Below are positions 16,118-23,639 of a stretch of 64,000 nucleotides of DNA, piece by piece. Positions within the stretch are counted from its first letter, which is position 1. Every line of letters starts with the position of its first letter. The translations under genes were made by a program, and so were the position numbers. Below the pieces are notes generated by a model that searched no databases, was not told the origin of the DNA, and was given only the letters and a program-made list of their open reading frames with translations. Source of the DNA: Clostridia bacterium (GTDB lineage Bacteria; Bacillota; Clostridia; Oscillospirales; Acutalibacteraceae); assembly GCA_017380575.1 (NCBI GenBank), contig JAFODS010000019.1:1-64000 (forward strand). The letters are read 5' to 3'.

Positions 16118-16762
16118 TTCGATATTCAGTTTTTTTATGTGCGAATCAAAATCCGCGTTCAGTCCGTAAATACAGGAAATTATTATTTTTGAAATTTCAG
16201 GAATGGATTCGGCACAGTTACCTTTTAACCAACCTGTTACAACAGCCAAAATTCCGTTAAGGTAAAACATCATAACCAGCCTTCTGAACTTTTCAGGATA
16301 ATGGAAACGTGAAAGAATCGGGTCAAAAATATGTTCAAACATCCTTTCAAAAGAGCTGTTGAAGTCAAATGAATTTCCATGAGAAAGCACTGTGGCGAAA
16401 ACACGTTTGTTATCAAAGACGTATGTCAGAAACGGCACAATGTAATCATCAGAAATAAAGTTCAATTCTGACAGATCGCATGTGTGAATTTTTTCAATCG
16501 GTTTTTCAGCTTTGAGTTTATCGAGATTACAAGAAAAATACGAAAGAAATTCTTCCTTTAAATATTTGCCTGTTTCCTCAAGCAGATCAACGGTATTGTT
16601 ATAATGAAGGTAGAAGGTTGAACGGTTAACACCGGCTTTGTCACATATTTCTTTAACCGTAATGTATTCAAAATCCTTGTTTTCTAAAATTTCAATAAGT
16701 GCTTTGTCCATTCGAAGGGCAGTGTTGAAATATTTACTTTCTGATTTATTCATCAGTTTCAC
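16115..16762 (-). CDS. TetR/AcrR-family transcriptional regulator
   Basis: A 215-residue repressor-type protein. The N-terminal helix-turn-helix is typical: ITVKEICDKAGVNRSTFYLHY (shown in part; residues about 35-55). The C-terminal two thirds are an all-helical ligand domain. The GTG at 16762 overlaps the stop of the preceding membrane-protein gene (GTGA); a second possible start is the ATG at 16753. Being coupled to that gene, it probably regulates its own operon. The effector is unknown. Confidence 0.85.
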   Translation of the reverse strand: MKLMNKSESKYFNTALRMDKALIEILENKDFEYITVKEICDKAGVNRSTFYLHYNNTVDLLEETGKYLKEEFLSYFSCNLDKLKAEKPIEKIHTCDLSELNFISDDYIVPFLTYVFDNKRVFATVLSHGNSFDFNSSFERMFEHIFDPILSRFHYPEKFRRLVMMFYLNGILAVVTGWLKGNCAESIPEISKIIISCIYGLNADFDSHIKKLNIE

Positions 16763-17121
16763 TCTTTCTTTTCTGCATCGCTGATTTCTTTTGCAAGCTC
16801 AACAATTTCAAAAGCGTATTTGCTTTTGCTTTTTTCAAGCAGCTTTTTATAAACGGGATAGGTTATTCCGCAACCTGCAAATCCGATAACGCCGAGAATA
16901 ATACCGAGAATCATAAAAGCAGTTGTTCCGCCGATGACCTTCATTGCAAGGCTCATACCAAGTCCTGCAAGAAGTGTTGTTGCAATTCCGAAAGTGTAAG
17001 CGAAAATGTTTGCAGGGAGCTTTGCTTTTGCATCAAGCTTTTTAAGTGCAACTATTTTTGAACTTTTCTTCGGGGCATATTCCTTTGCGATTGCTTCTGC
17101 TAAAATTTTGTCTGTATTCAT
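16759..17121 (-). CDS. Small two-helix membrane protein, unknown function
   Basis: A 120-residue protein with a basic N-terminus (residues 1-35), two membrane helices (about 38-60 and 66-88) and a charged C-terminal tail. AAGGAGG lies ahead of the ATG. It is translationally coupled to the downstream TetR gene by a 4-base overlap, so it is probably the target or partner of that regulator. The family recurs in Clostridia under uninformative names; I cannot assign a function. Confidence 0.7.
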   Translation of the reverse strand: MNTDKILAEAIAKEYAPKKSSKIVALKKLDAKAKLPANIFAYTFGIATTLLAGLGMSLAMKVIGGTTAFMILGIILGVIGFAGCGITYPVYKKLLEKSKSKYAFEIVELAKEISDAEKKE

Positions 17122-17207
17122 TTTATTAATCCTCCTTTTTGATTACGGATATATTATAAAACGAATTACAGATAAAATGAACAACAGAGAAATTCTTTTA
17201 TGTTGAT

Positions 17208-17241
17208 TTAAAAAACATCACCGCAGTGTTATCTGCGGTGA
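17208..17241 (-). terminator. Terminator of the GPH symporter gene
   Basis: A 9-bp stem TCACCGCAG / CTGCGGTGA with a 6-base loop, with the T run lying to the left when read leftward. Confidence 0.85.
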
Positions 17242-17249
17242 CGCGAAAA

Positions 17250-18785
17250 TTATGATTCGATGTTGATACCTCTCTGCTTTCTGAGCTTTGCAAGTTCTGA
17301 GAATACAGTTTCTTTCTTTTCACCGACAAGGTCGTAGAAGAAGAGGGGAACTGCACAAAGAAGAAGGCTGAGACCGGGAACGATTGTAACGAGTGAGAAC
17401 ATTGCGAAGTTCTGTGTCGGAGCGAGGCTGTTGATTGCTGCAACAACTTCGGGACCTGAACCGACGTTGAGGTTCTGCACGTCAATGTTAACAAGCATAT
17501 ACATAAGAATAATCATAACGGTTGCAAATGCATTACCGATTTTGTTAACAAATGACTGACAGGCTGAGCCGAGACCGTTGTTTCTGAATCCTGTTTTCCA
17601 CTCCATGAAGTCAAGACAGTCGCAAACCATTGCGAATGAAACGTTGTTGATAACACCGAGAGGGATAGCAGAAATAAGCATAAACGGAATGCAGAGAAGA
17701 AGATTCTTCGTAGTCCAACCGATAAGGAGAGTAAAGCAGCTTGCGATGAATCCGCCGATACACGAAACAATCATAATGTGCTTATATTCAAATTTCTTAT
17801 AAAGCTTCGGAAGGAATACCATTGCACCGAACATACCGACAGCGGCACAAACCTGAATAACGAGAGCAACCGTTGAAATGTTTGAGTTGATTTCGTCAAC
17901 TGTCTGCGGAGCAGTTTTACCGATGTAGAAACCTGAATAACGAGCAACGTGAGGAGCTGCAGCCTGAAGCATATATCTGCCGAATGAAAGTATACCTGAA
18001 AGAACAACAAGCATAAGCGGTTTGCAGGAGAAGATACGCTTAAGGGTTGAAGGCTCACCGGGTGCTCTTTTCTGTGCATCGGGAATCTGAATTCTTTCCT
18101 TGATTTTGAAGGAAGAAAGTGTGAATAACGGCATACCGATTACTGCCATGGAAATTGCCATTATTGCATATTTGAGTATGTTTGCTTTTTCAAGATCCAT
18201 ATCTGCTACAATGTAGCCGACGATAATCGGAAGAGCAACAGTAACTGCGGAGCCGATACCGCCGACGGTCTTACCGTAAGAAATAATCTTTCCGCGTTCC
18301 TTTGCGTTCGGTGTCATAACGTTCGGCATGCTCCAGAAGGGAACGTCACTGACGGTGTAAATCATACCCCAGGCAACATAAACAAATGCTGTGAATATGT
18401 AAAGCCATACGCTCTGATTCTTTGTATCAAAGCCGGGATTGACGAACATAAGGATTGTAAGAGCGGCAATCGGCAAAGCCGTCAAAACGGGATAAGGCTT
18501 CATTCTGCCCCATTTTGTGCTCTTTCTGTCCATAATCATACCCATCATCGGGTCGTTGATTGCGTCCCATACTCTCGCAAGGAGCATAAGGAGAATAACG
18601 AACATCGGTGTAAGGTAGAGAACGTTCATGTAATAGTCTGTGATGTAGCTGGACATACAGCTGTAAACAAGACCCTGACCGAGAGCTGCAATAGCATATG
18701 CCTGTGCTTCTTTTTTCGGAACAAAGTTTTTGTTCTTCAGGTTCTTGTTTTTCTTTTCCGGATGTCTGAGTGGTTTAGTACCCAT
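17250..18785 (-). CDS. GPH-family (MelB-like) sugar:cation symporter
   Basis: A 511-residue membrane transporter of the glycoside-pentoside-hexuronide branch of the major facilitator superfamily, with about 12 hydrophobic segments. Family marks are ARVWDAINDPMMGMIMDRK with WGRMKPY soon after, the cytoplasmic loop that in MelB contains cation-site aspartates. Sugar specificity cannot be read. The start at 18785 follows AAGGAGG; the longer frame to 18824 would run over the promoter. It is a single-gene unit. Confidence 0.88.
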   Translation of the reverse strand: MGTKPLRHPEKKNKNLKNKNFVPKKEAQAYAIAALGQGLVYSCMSSYITDYYMNVLYLTPMFVILLMLLARVWDAINDPMMGMIMDRKSTKWGRMKPYPVLTALPIAALTILMFVNPGFDTKNQSVWLYIFTAFVYVAWGMIYTVSDVPFWSMPNVMTPNAKERGKIISYGKTVGGIGSAVTVALPIIVGYIVADMDLEKANILKYAIMAISMAVIGMPLFTLSSFKIKERIQIPDAQKRAPGEPSTLKRIFSCKPLMLVVLSGILSFGRYMLQAAAPHVARYSGFYIGKTAPQTVDEINSNISTVALVIQVCAAVGMFGAMVFLPKLYKKFEYKHIMIVSCIGGFIASCFTLLIGWTTKNLLLCIPFMLISAIPLGVINNVSFAMVCDCLDFMEWKTGFRNNGLGSACQSFVNKIGNAFATVMIILMYMLVNIDVQNLNVGSGPEVVAAINSLAPTQNFAMFSLVTIVPGLSLLLCAVPLFFYDLVGEKKETVFSELAKLRKQRGINIES

Positions 18786-18814
18786 AATAAACCTCCTTAA
18801 TTTTGCATAAAAAT

Positions 18815-18843
18815 ATTCTATCACGAATCAGCCTTATTTTCAA
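18815..18843 (-). promoter_or_regulatory. SigA-type promoter of the GPH symporter
   Basis: Read leftward: TTGAAA (18843-18838), 17-base spacer, TAGAAT (18820-18815), about 30 bases before the start. Confidence 0.75.
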
Positions 18844-18927
18844 TTAAATAAACATTTTGCGATGTAGAAAAGAATTTTGCATTTTTGTAATATTTCACAA
18901 AACGGCGGCGAAAAAGACAAAGTTTAA

Positions 18928-18955
18928 CCCCTGAAACACTTTCTTGTTTCAGGGG
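18928..18955 (-). terminator. Hairpin terminating the XRE-like gene
   Basis: Perfect 10-bp arms CCCCTGAAAC / GTTTCAGGGG just after the leftward stop codon. The T tract that follows is weak. Confidence 0.6.
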
Positions 18956-18959
18956 AATG

Positions 18960-19382
18960 TCATTGATTAATTGTGTTTTCGTTAAGCTCATATAAAGTTT
19001 CGTTGATTTGCGAAACGGATTTGTTTGTTGCTATTCCGTTGATTATAATACAGTCTCTTTTTGCTTTAGGATAAAGCGATGCAAACTGAGCAATTTTGAG
19101 AATTTCCTGAGTTTCTTCAACATCGAGTCCCATAGCGATACAGATGCTCAGAAGAGAATCTCTTGAAGGTTTCCTTGTGCCTGAAAAAATCTGGTACCCC
19201 ATAACTTCACTGAGCTCTGAATTTTTGATAACTACAGACTTGACTAACCTTTTCTTTTTGAGTATATTTGTTAAGTAAGTAGGCAACTCATCACTTATCA
19301 TATAGATGCTGTTTTCTTTAAGATAATCGCTGATGTTGTGAGCTTTCATTAATTCGTCCATAAGTTGATCTGTGTTCTTCAT
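18960..19382 (-). CDS. XRE-like helix-turn-helix protein next to a kinase
   Basis: A 140-residue protein whose middle (YQIFSGTRKPSRDSLLSI, about residues 63-80) matches a Cro/CI-type helix-turn-helix with the following helix. The flanking parts are helical and charged. AGAGGT lies ahead of the ATG. It is transcribed away from the Ser/Thr kinase gene with only 29 bases between the two start codons, so the promoters must lie within each other's leader or coding sequence. A regulator-kinase pair is a fair inference, with the HTH protein as possible substrate. Confidence 0.7.
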   Translation of the reverse strand: MKNTDQLMDELMKAHNISDYLKENSIYMISDELPTYLTNILKKKRLVKSVVIKNSELSEVMGYQIFSGTRKPSRDSLLSICIAMGLDVEETQEILKIAQFASLYPKAKRDCIIINGIATNKSVSQINETLYELNENTINQ

Positions 19383-19411
19383 ATTTATTTAAACCTCTTG
19401 GAAGTGATTTT

Positions 19412-20110
19412 TTGCCTGATTTTGAAAATATTATTGCAGAGCAGTTTGCCTTTGTCAAGGCTTTGAAAAAAAGCGAAAAAAAATCTGTAATCGTTATGCG
19501 CCATAAGGCTATGGGTACGCAGGTTGTTGTCAGAAAATTCAATTCCGACGGTTGCGTTTACGAAATGCTCAGTAGAATTTCGCATCCAAATCTACCGCGA
19601 ATATACAGCGTTGAAAAATCGGGAGACCTGTGTTGTGTGGTTGAAGAGTACATAAACGGAATAACGATTGCGGATGTTATCTTAACGGGGCTTTACACTT
19701 TAGATGGTGCTAAAACTGTTGCAAAAGGTGTATGTTCGGCACTTGAAACTTTGCACTCGATGAATATAATCCATCGGGATATCAAACCCGAAAATATTAT
19801 GATTGACAGTGAAGGAAATATCAAACTGATCGATTTTGATGCAGCGAGGATTTTTAAACACTATCAACCGCTTGATACATCTTTTATCGGCACTGTGGGA
19901 TTTGCGGCACCTGAACAGTATGGAATAAGCCAGACAGACCCTCGTTCTGATATTTTTTCTCTCGGTATTCTTATGAATATTATGCTTACGGGTGAGCATC
20001 CTTCAAAGCGTCTTTATTCAGGCAGATTTGCTCGGGTAATAGAAAAATGCATAAATATGGACCCTAATAAGAGATATTCTGATATCGTAGAGCTTCAAGA
20101 GGAATTATAA
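19412..20110 (+). CDS. Minimal Hanks-type Ser/Thr protein kinase
   Basis: A 232-residue protein that is little more than a kinase domain. Visible are the probable ATP-anchoring lysine K42 in QVVVRKF, the catalytic loop HRDIKPEN (121-128), the metal-binding motif as DFD (141-143) in place of DFG, and APEQY. The protein ends soon after the kinase C-lobe, with no transmembrane or PASTA sensor part. The start is a TTG with GGAAG 7 bases ahead; no ATG is available. DFD substitution is known in some active small bacterial kinases, so loss of activity cannot be assumed. It faces away from an XRE-like gene. Confidence 0.82.
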   Translation: MPDFENIIAEQFAFVKALKKSEKKSVIVMRHKAMGTQVVVRKFNSDGCVYEMLSRISHPNLPRIYSVEKSGDLCCVVEEYINGITIADVILTGLYTLDGAKTVAKGVCSALETLHSMNIIHRDIKPENIMIDSEGNIKLIDFDAARIFKHYQPLDTSFIGTVGFAAPEQYGISQTDPRSDIFSLGILMNIMLTGEHPSKRLYSGRFARVIEKCINMDPNKRYSDIVELQEEL

Positions 20111-20122
20111 CACCAAATTTTT

Positions 20123-20166
20123 GCTTTGTCCTATGCAGCCTGCATAGGACAAAGCGTCTTTTTTTG
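20123..20166 (+). terminator. Very strong terminator after the kinase
   Basis: A perfect 15-bp stem (20123-20137 with 20141-20155) and 3-base loop, followed by a T run. Confidence 0.9.
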
Positions 20167-20231
20167 TTGTAAAATATCGTCAGCAGATACATTTTGATGA
20201 TTCTGCGAAAAAATATTATGGAGGAAAAATT

Positions 20232-20744
20232 ATGAAATGTAACAATTGTGGAAGAGAGCTTCAGGATGGTATGACGATTTGTAGCTGCGGTGCGACAGTT
20301 GCAGCTTCAGCTGTCGGAAAGGATGACGGAAAGAAAAAGAAGACCATAAGTATTATCGTCGGTGTTGTATGTCTTATTGTAGCGGCGGTGCTTATTTTAG
20401 GCGATGTTTTTGAAGCAACAGATAAAGTGGGTTCAGAGGAAAGTGAATATATTGAAATGGTGCAGGAAGGCTCACTTTATTTCTTCCCCGACGAAACTGT
20501 TGAGGATGCATTCGGTGATTTCTTTGCAGATCCCGAGTGGAAGAGCTTTGTTTCAGAAGATGGCGACAGAATTGTTGAATTCAACGGTACCTGCACATAC
20601 GATTATGAAGATGCAAATTGTTGCATACAGTTTACCGTTGATGAGAAGACAGGTGAATTTGAGATTACATATCTTGATATTGCGGAAGATACATTTTCCG
20701 GTGTAGACATAAATGAGGTTCTTGAAATTATTTTTTCGGAATGA
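20232..20744 (+). CDS. Zinc-ribbon, single-TM protein of unknown function
   Basis: A 170-residue protein. CNNC and CSC at residues 3-18 form a small zinc-ribbon-like head, followed by a basic stretch, one membrane helix (about 37-55) and an acidic outer domain (60-170) with no recognised fold. GGAGG lies ahead of the ATG. The layout (cytoplasmic zinc ribbon, one helix, outer domain) is shared with the next gene, which suggests related membrane sensors or scaffolds; this is inference. Confidence 0.65.
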   Translation: MKCNNCGRELQDGMTICSCGATVAASAVGKDDGKKKKTISIIVGVVCLIVAAVLILGDVFEATDKVGSEESEYIEMVQEGSLYFFPDETVEDAFGDFFADPEWKSFVSEDGDRIVEFNGTCTYDYEDANCCIQFTVDEKTGEFEITYLDIAEDTFSGVDINEVLEIIFSE

Positions 20745-20746
20745 TA

Positions 20747-20775
20747 TTGCAAGTTGAACTTAAAAATACTATAAT
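20747..20775 (+). promoter_or_regulatory. SigA-type promoter before the zinc-ribbon/propeller gene
   Basis: TTGCAA, 17-base spacer, TATAAT, directly after the preceding stop codon. Confidence 0.6.
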
Positions 20776-20777
20776 TA

Positions 20778-20801
20778 AACCGATACCTTGAGGTGTCGGT
20801 T
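20778..20801 (+). terminator. Leader hairpin, terminator or attenuator
   Basis: A 10-bp stem AACCGATACC / GGTGTCGGTT with loop TTGA, followed by CAATTATTT. It begins 3 bases after the -10 box, so it either ends the upstream gene or forms the 5' end of the downstream messenger. Confidence 0.4.
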
Positions 20802-20835
20802 CAATTATTTCCTTTGTTGTATCGGAGTGATAACA

Positions 20836-22356
20836 TTGTTTTGCAAAAACTGCGGTAAAGAGCTTCCCGATGAAAGTAAATTCTGCCCTTATTGCATGAA
20901 GAAATTTGTTGATGAAAATAAAATAACACCTTCTGAATCTAAAAAGAAACCGAGTAAAAAGGTAATAGTTGCTGTTATTGTGACAGTATGTGTTGTTGCA
21001 ATAACAGTTGCGTGTGTGTTTATTGTTCCTAAGCTTGTTAACTTAGCAGGAGAGAGAGGCGAAGGCAAGGGAGGAACAATATCCTCAACCGAAGGTGAAG
21101 CTAAATCAGATGTTCCCAAGTCCGTTGAGAATGATGATGCTCTCGGACTTATGAATGTCAAAATCCGTGGTGAGGGCGCACATCTTACGGATACGCAGAA
21201 GCTTCTTGTTGAGTATTTTGATATGGACTATTACGAAGCCCCATATAATTCTCTTCAACGGTTCCCTCAGGTTTATAAAGGTGCGCAGATAAATTGTCTT
21301 TGCTATGTAACAAAAATAATTGAAAGCAACGATAAGGAATATACTTTGCTTGTAGAGTATGGTGCCTTTGAAACAGAAGACGGATATTACCAATCGTCGG
21401 GTAACTATGCAGTTATCAAAGGACGGCAAACCGCTACGAGAATCATTGAAGGCGATTCACTAATTCTTTACGGAAAATATGATAATGTCAATAAATATGA
21501 GGTTGACGGCAAAAGCTACACAGTGCCGACGATTTATGTTAACAGATATGTGTATTTTTCGTATCTTGATTGGTCCGAGCCGATGTTTTCAATGGAAGAA
21601 ATCCGCACTGTCGCAAGATATATTTTTGGTGATGATGTTAAAATAAGATATACTAAAAATGACGATTCATCAGACAGCGACTTTGATTTTGAATTATTTG
21701 AAGGCTCCTATTATACGGCTGAGCTTGATAATCAGAGTAATGCAAATTTTACGAAATACAGATTCTTTGCAGGTCTGGGAGGCTCAATAGTTGATTGCAA
21801 GAGCGAATGGCCGATTGAAAGAAAAATAACCTTCTCAGCGGATTTTGAGCATTTTTATCTTCAGATATTTGATCGCAGCCTTGAGGTCTATACACTTGAA
21901 TGCTACGATAAAGATCTCAATAAGTTATGGAGCAGGGAATTTGATGAAACAACATCCGCAGTCCTTGACTATACAGCAGACCATATTTACCTCGTTGCAA
22001 ACGGAAGTATGTATATAATCAATGCAAAAACGGGAGAAAATGCAGTTGAGAAGAAATATGTTGGCGCAAAATGTGGCATAAGAAAATTTGAAGACGGTAT
22101 TCTTCTTATTTCAACGGGAAAAACGGACGCTGTTATGAAAACAGACCTTACAGGTAATGTTCTCTGGACGGTAAACCTCACGGCTGTGATTTCAGATTCA
22201 CTGTCAGGAGCAGAACCCCCGATTGTTCAGATCGTCGGCGGAAACTATGTTATTCAGTATAACGCAGGCTGGTCTGCCGAAGGCAACACAATGGAAACAT
22301 ATAGCGTTGTAGTTACTCCTGACGGCAAGGTCGAATTTGACGGAAAAGCATTTTAA
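20836..22356 (+). CDS. Zinc-ribbon membrane protein with PQQ-like beta-propeller region
   Basis: A 506-residue protein beginning with a clear zinc ribbon (CKNCGKELPDESKFCPYC, residues 3-20), then a Lys-rich linker, a membrane helix (about 39-60) and a large outer part. The last about 160 residues have repeated strands such as YLVANGSMYIINAKTGE and LLISTGKTDAVMKTDLTG, as in PQQ/WD-type beta-propellers. The TTG at 20836 is chosen for GGAG 8 bases ahead; an upstream frame start has none. Likely a membrane-bound binding protein; the ligand is unknown. Confidence 0.7.
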   Translation: MFCKNCGKELPDESKFCPYCMKKFVDENKITPSESKKKPSKKVIVAVIVTVCVVAITVACVFIVPKLVNLAGERGEGKGGTISSTEGEAKSDVPKSVENDDALGLMNVKIRGEGAHLTDTQKLLVEYFDMDYYEAPYNSLQRFPQVYKGAQINCLCYVTKIIESNDKEYTLLVEYGAFETEDGYYQSSGNYAVIKGRQTATRIIEGDSLILYGKYDNVNKYEVDGKSYTVPTIYVNRYVYFSYLDWSEPMFSMEEIRTVARYIFGDDVKIRYTKNDDSSDSDFDFELFEGSYYTAELDNQSNANFTKYRFFAGLGGSIVDCKSEWPIERKITFSADFEHFYLQIFDRSLEVYTLECYDKDLNKLWSREFDETTSAVLDYTADHIYLVANGSMYIINAKTGENAVEKKYVGAKCGIRKFEDGILLISTGKTDAVMKTDLTGNVLWTVNLTAVISDSLSGAEPPIVQIVGGNYVIQYNAGWSAEGNTMETYSVVVTPDGKVEFDGKAF

Positions 22357-22369
22357 TATTTAATTAAGT

Positions 22370-22400
22370 AAAAGGGTTCAGCAAAACTGAACCCTTTTGT
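22370..22400. terminator. Terminator between convergent genes
   Basis: A stem AAAGGGTTCAG / CTGAACCCTTT with loop CAAAA, followed by T residues and with A residues on the left. Confidence 0.8.
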
Positions 22401-22403
22401 ACT

Positions 22404-23510
22404 TTATATAAAATAAGCAAATGCTATGAGTGATATAAGACCGATGATATTTGTAATAAGGAAAATAATTATAAATTTTCCGCCGTGTGAATTTTCAGAG
22501 CGAAGATACAGTTTCAGTGTTATAAGGCTTGCGAGTGATGCAATCGGGGTTCCGAGACCTCCGATATTGACGCCTTCAAGCAATTCTTTCCAGTTGTCTG
22601 TAAATCCTGAAAGAAGAACAGCTGCCGGTACATTGCTGATAATCTGACTTGCACCTGCAGATGTAAGAAGGGTACTTTTTTGAAGAAGCCCGTTCAGAAA
22701 AGCGTTTACGGCCTCGATTCTGCCAAGGTTTCCCGAAACAATGAAGAAGCACACGAAGGTTGCTAAAAGGGCATAGTCGGGCTTCTGCAGAATTTTTCTG
22801 TCCATAATTGATATAACAGTAACAGTGATTGCCAACAAGACGGCAAAGTTCAGAACGTGAAAAACTGTAAGAAGGCAGACTGCAAATAAAACACAGTAAA
22901 CTGCAAGGAAAGCGGGCTTTTCAATTTTCTCTTCTTTTAAATCAATATGCGGTAACTCTTTCGGCAAAACAGGAAGTGAAGATACACCGAGGATAACTAA
23001 ACTCAACGCTGTCAACGGAAGGGTAGTGCCAAAAAATTCAGAAATCGAAAGGTTGTATTCAGAATATAAAAACAGGTTCTGCGGATTTCCGACGGGCGTT
23101 GCCATACTTCCGAGGTTTGCGGCAACCGTCTGCAGAACAAGAACAGGTATTGCGGATTTTCCGCACTTCATTTCCGAAAGCAGACCGATTGTGAACGGGA
23201 CAAAAACAAGAAGTGCAACATCGTTTGTGACGAGCATTGAGCTGAAAAAGGGGAGAAGCACAAGAATAAGACCGAGCAGTTTTCCGCTTTTACATTTTTT
23301 AAGAAGACTGTATGTAAGACAACGGAAAATACCGCAGCTCTGAAATCCCGCAACAACAGCCATAAGGCAAAGAAGCAACGAAAGCACGTGCAGGTCGATA
23401 TATCCGACGTACTCCATATCGGGAGGTACGAAAAACATTGTGGCAACCGCACAGACGAGTGATATACAAAGCACGGCTTCTTTTTTTATAAAAGCTTTAA
23501 CAGAATTCAC
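22404..23510 (-). CDS. SLC13/ArsB-like anion permease (ion transporter superfamily)
   Basis: A 368-residue membrane protein with about 10-11 hydrophobic segments. Motifs LVTNDVALLVFVPF and ATPVGNPQNLFLY are the paired hairpin-loop signatures of the ion transporter superfamily (ArsB, CitM, NhaD, SLC13), and a second half repeats the pattern (QIISNVPAAVLLSGFT, GGLGTPIASLASLITL). The substrate could be a dicarboxylate, arsenite or sodium/proton exchange; no ars genes are near, so arsenite is not favoured. It starts with GTG behind AAGGAG. At 368 residues it is shorter than most SLC13 members (about 450). Confidence 0.8.
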   Translation of the reverse strand: MNSVKAFIKKEAVLCISLVCAVATMFFVPPDMEYVGYIDLHVLSLLLCLMAVVAGFQSCGIFRCLTYSLLKKCKSGKLLGLILVLLPFFSSMLVTNDVALLVFVPFTIGLLSEMKCGKSAIPVLVLQTVAANLGSMATPVGNPQNLFLYSEYNLSISEFFGTTLPLTALSLVILGVSSLPVLPKELPHIDLKEEKIEKPAFLAVYCVLFAVCLLTVFHVLNFAVLLAITVTVISIMDRKILQKPDYALLATFVCFFIVSGNLGRIEAVNAFLNGLLQKSTLLTSAGASQIISNVPAAVLLSGFTDNWKELLEGVNIGGLGTPIASLASLITLKLYLRSENSHGGKFIIIFLITNIIGLISLIAFAYFI

Positions 23511-23569
23511 CGAAAATTCTCCTTAAAATTAATTTGATTAATAGTATCATAATTAAACTAATTTTTCAA

Positions 23570-23608
23570 TAAAAACAGCACCGAAACCGTGAGGAATCGG
23601 TGCTGTTG
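23570..23608 (-). terminator. Terminator of the secreted GH3 gene
   Basis: An 11-bp stem AACAGCACCGA / TCGGTGCTGTT; the T-rich tract lies to the left when read leftward. Confidence 0.8.
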
Positions 23609-23639
23609 TGTGTTGGTGTAAATACAATATAGGATAATA

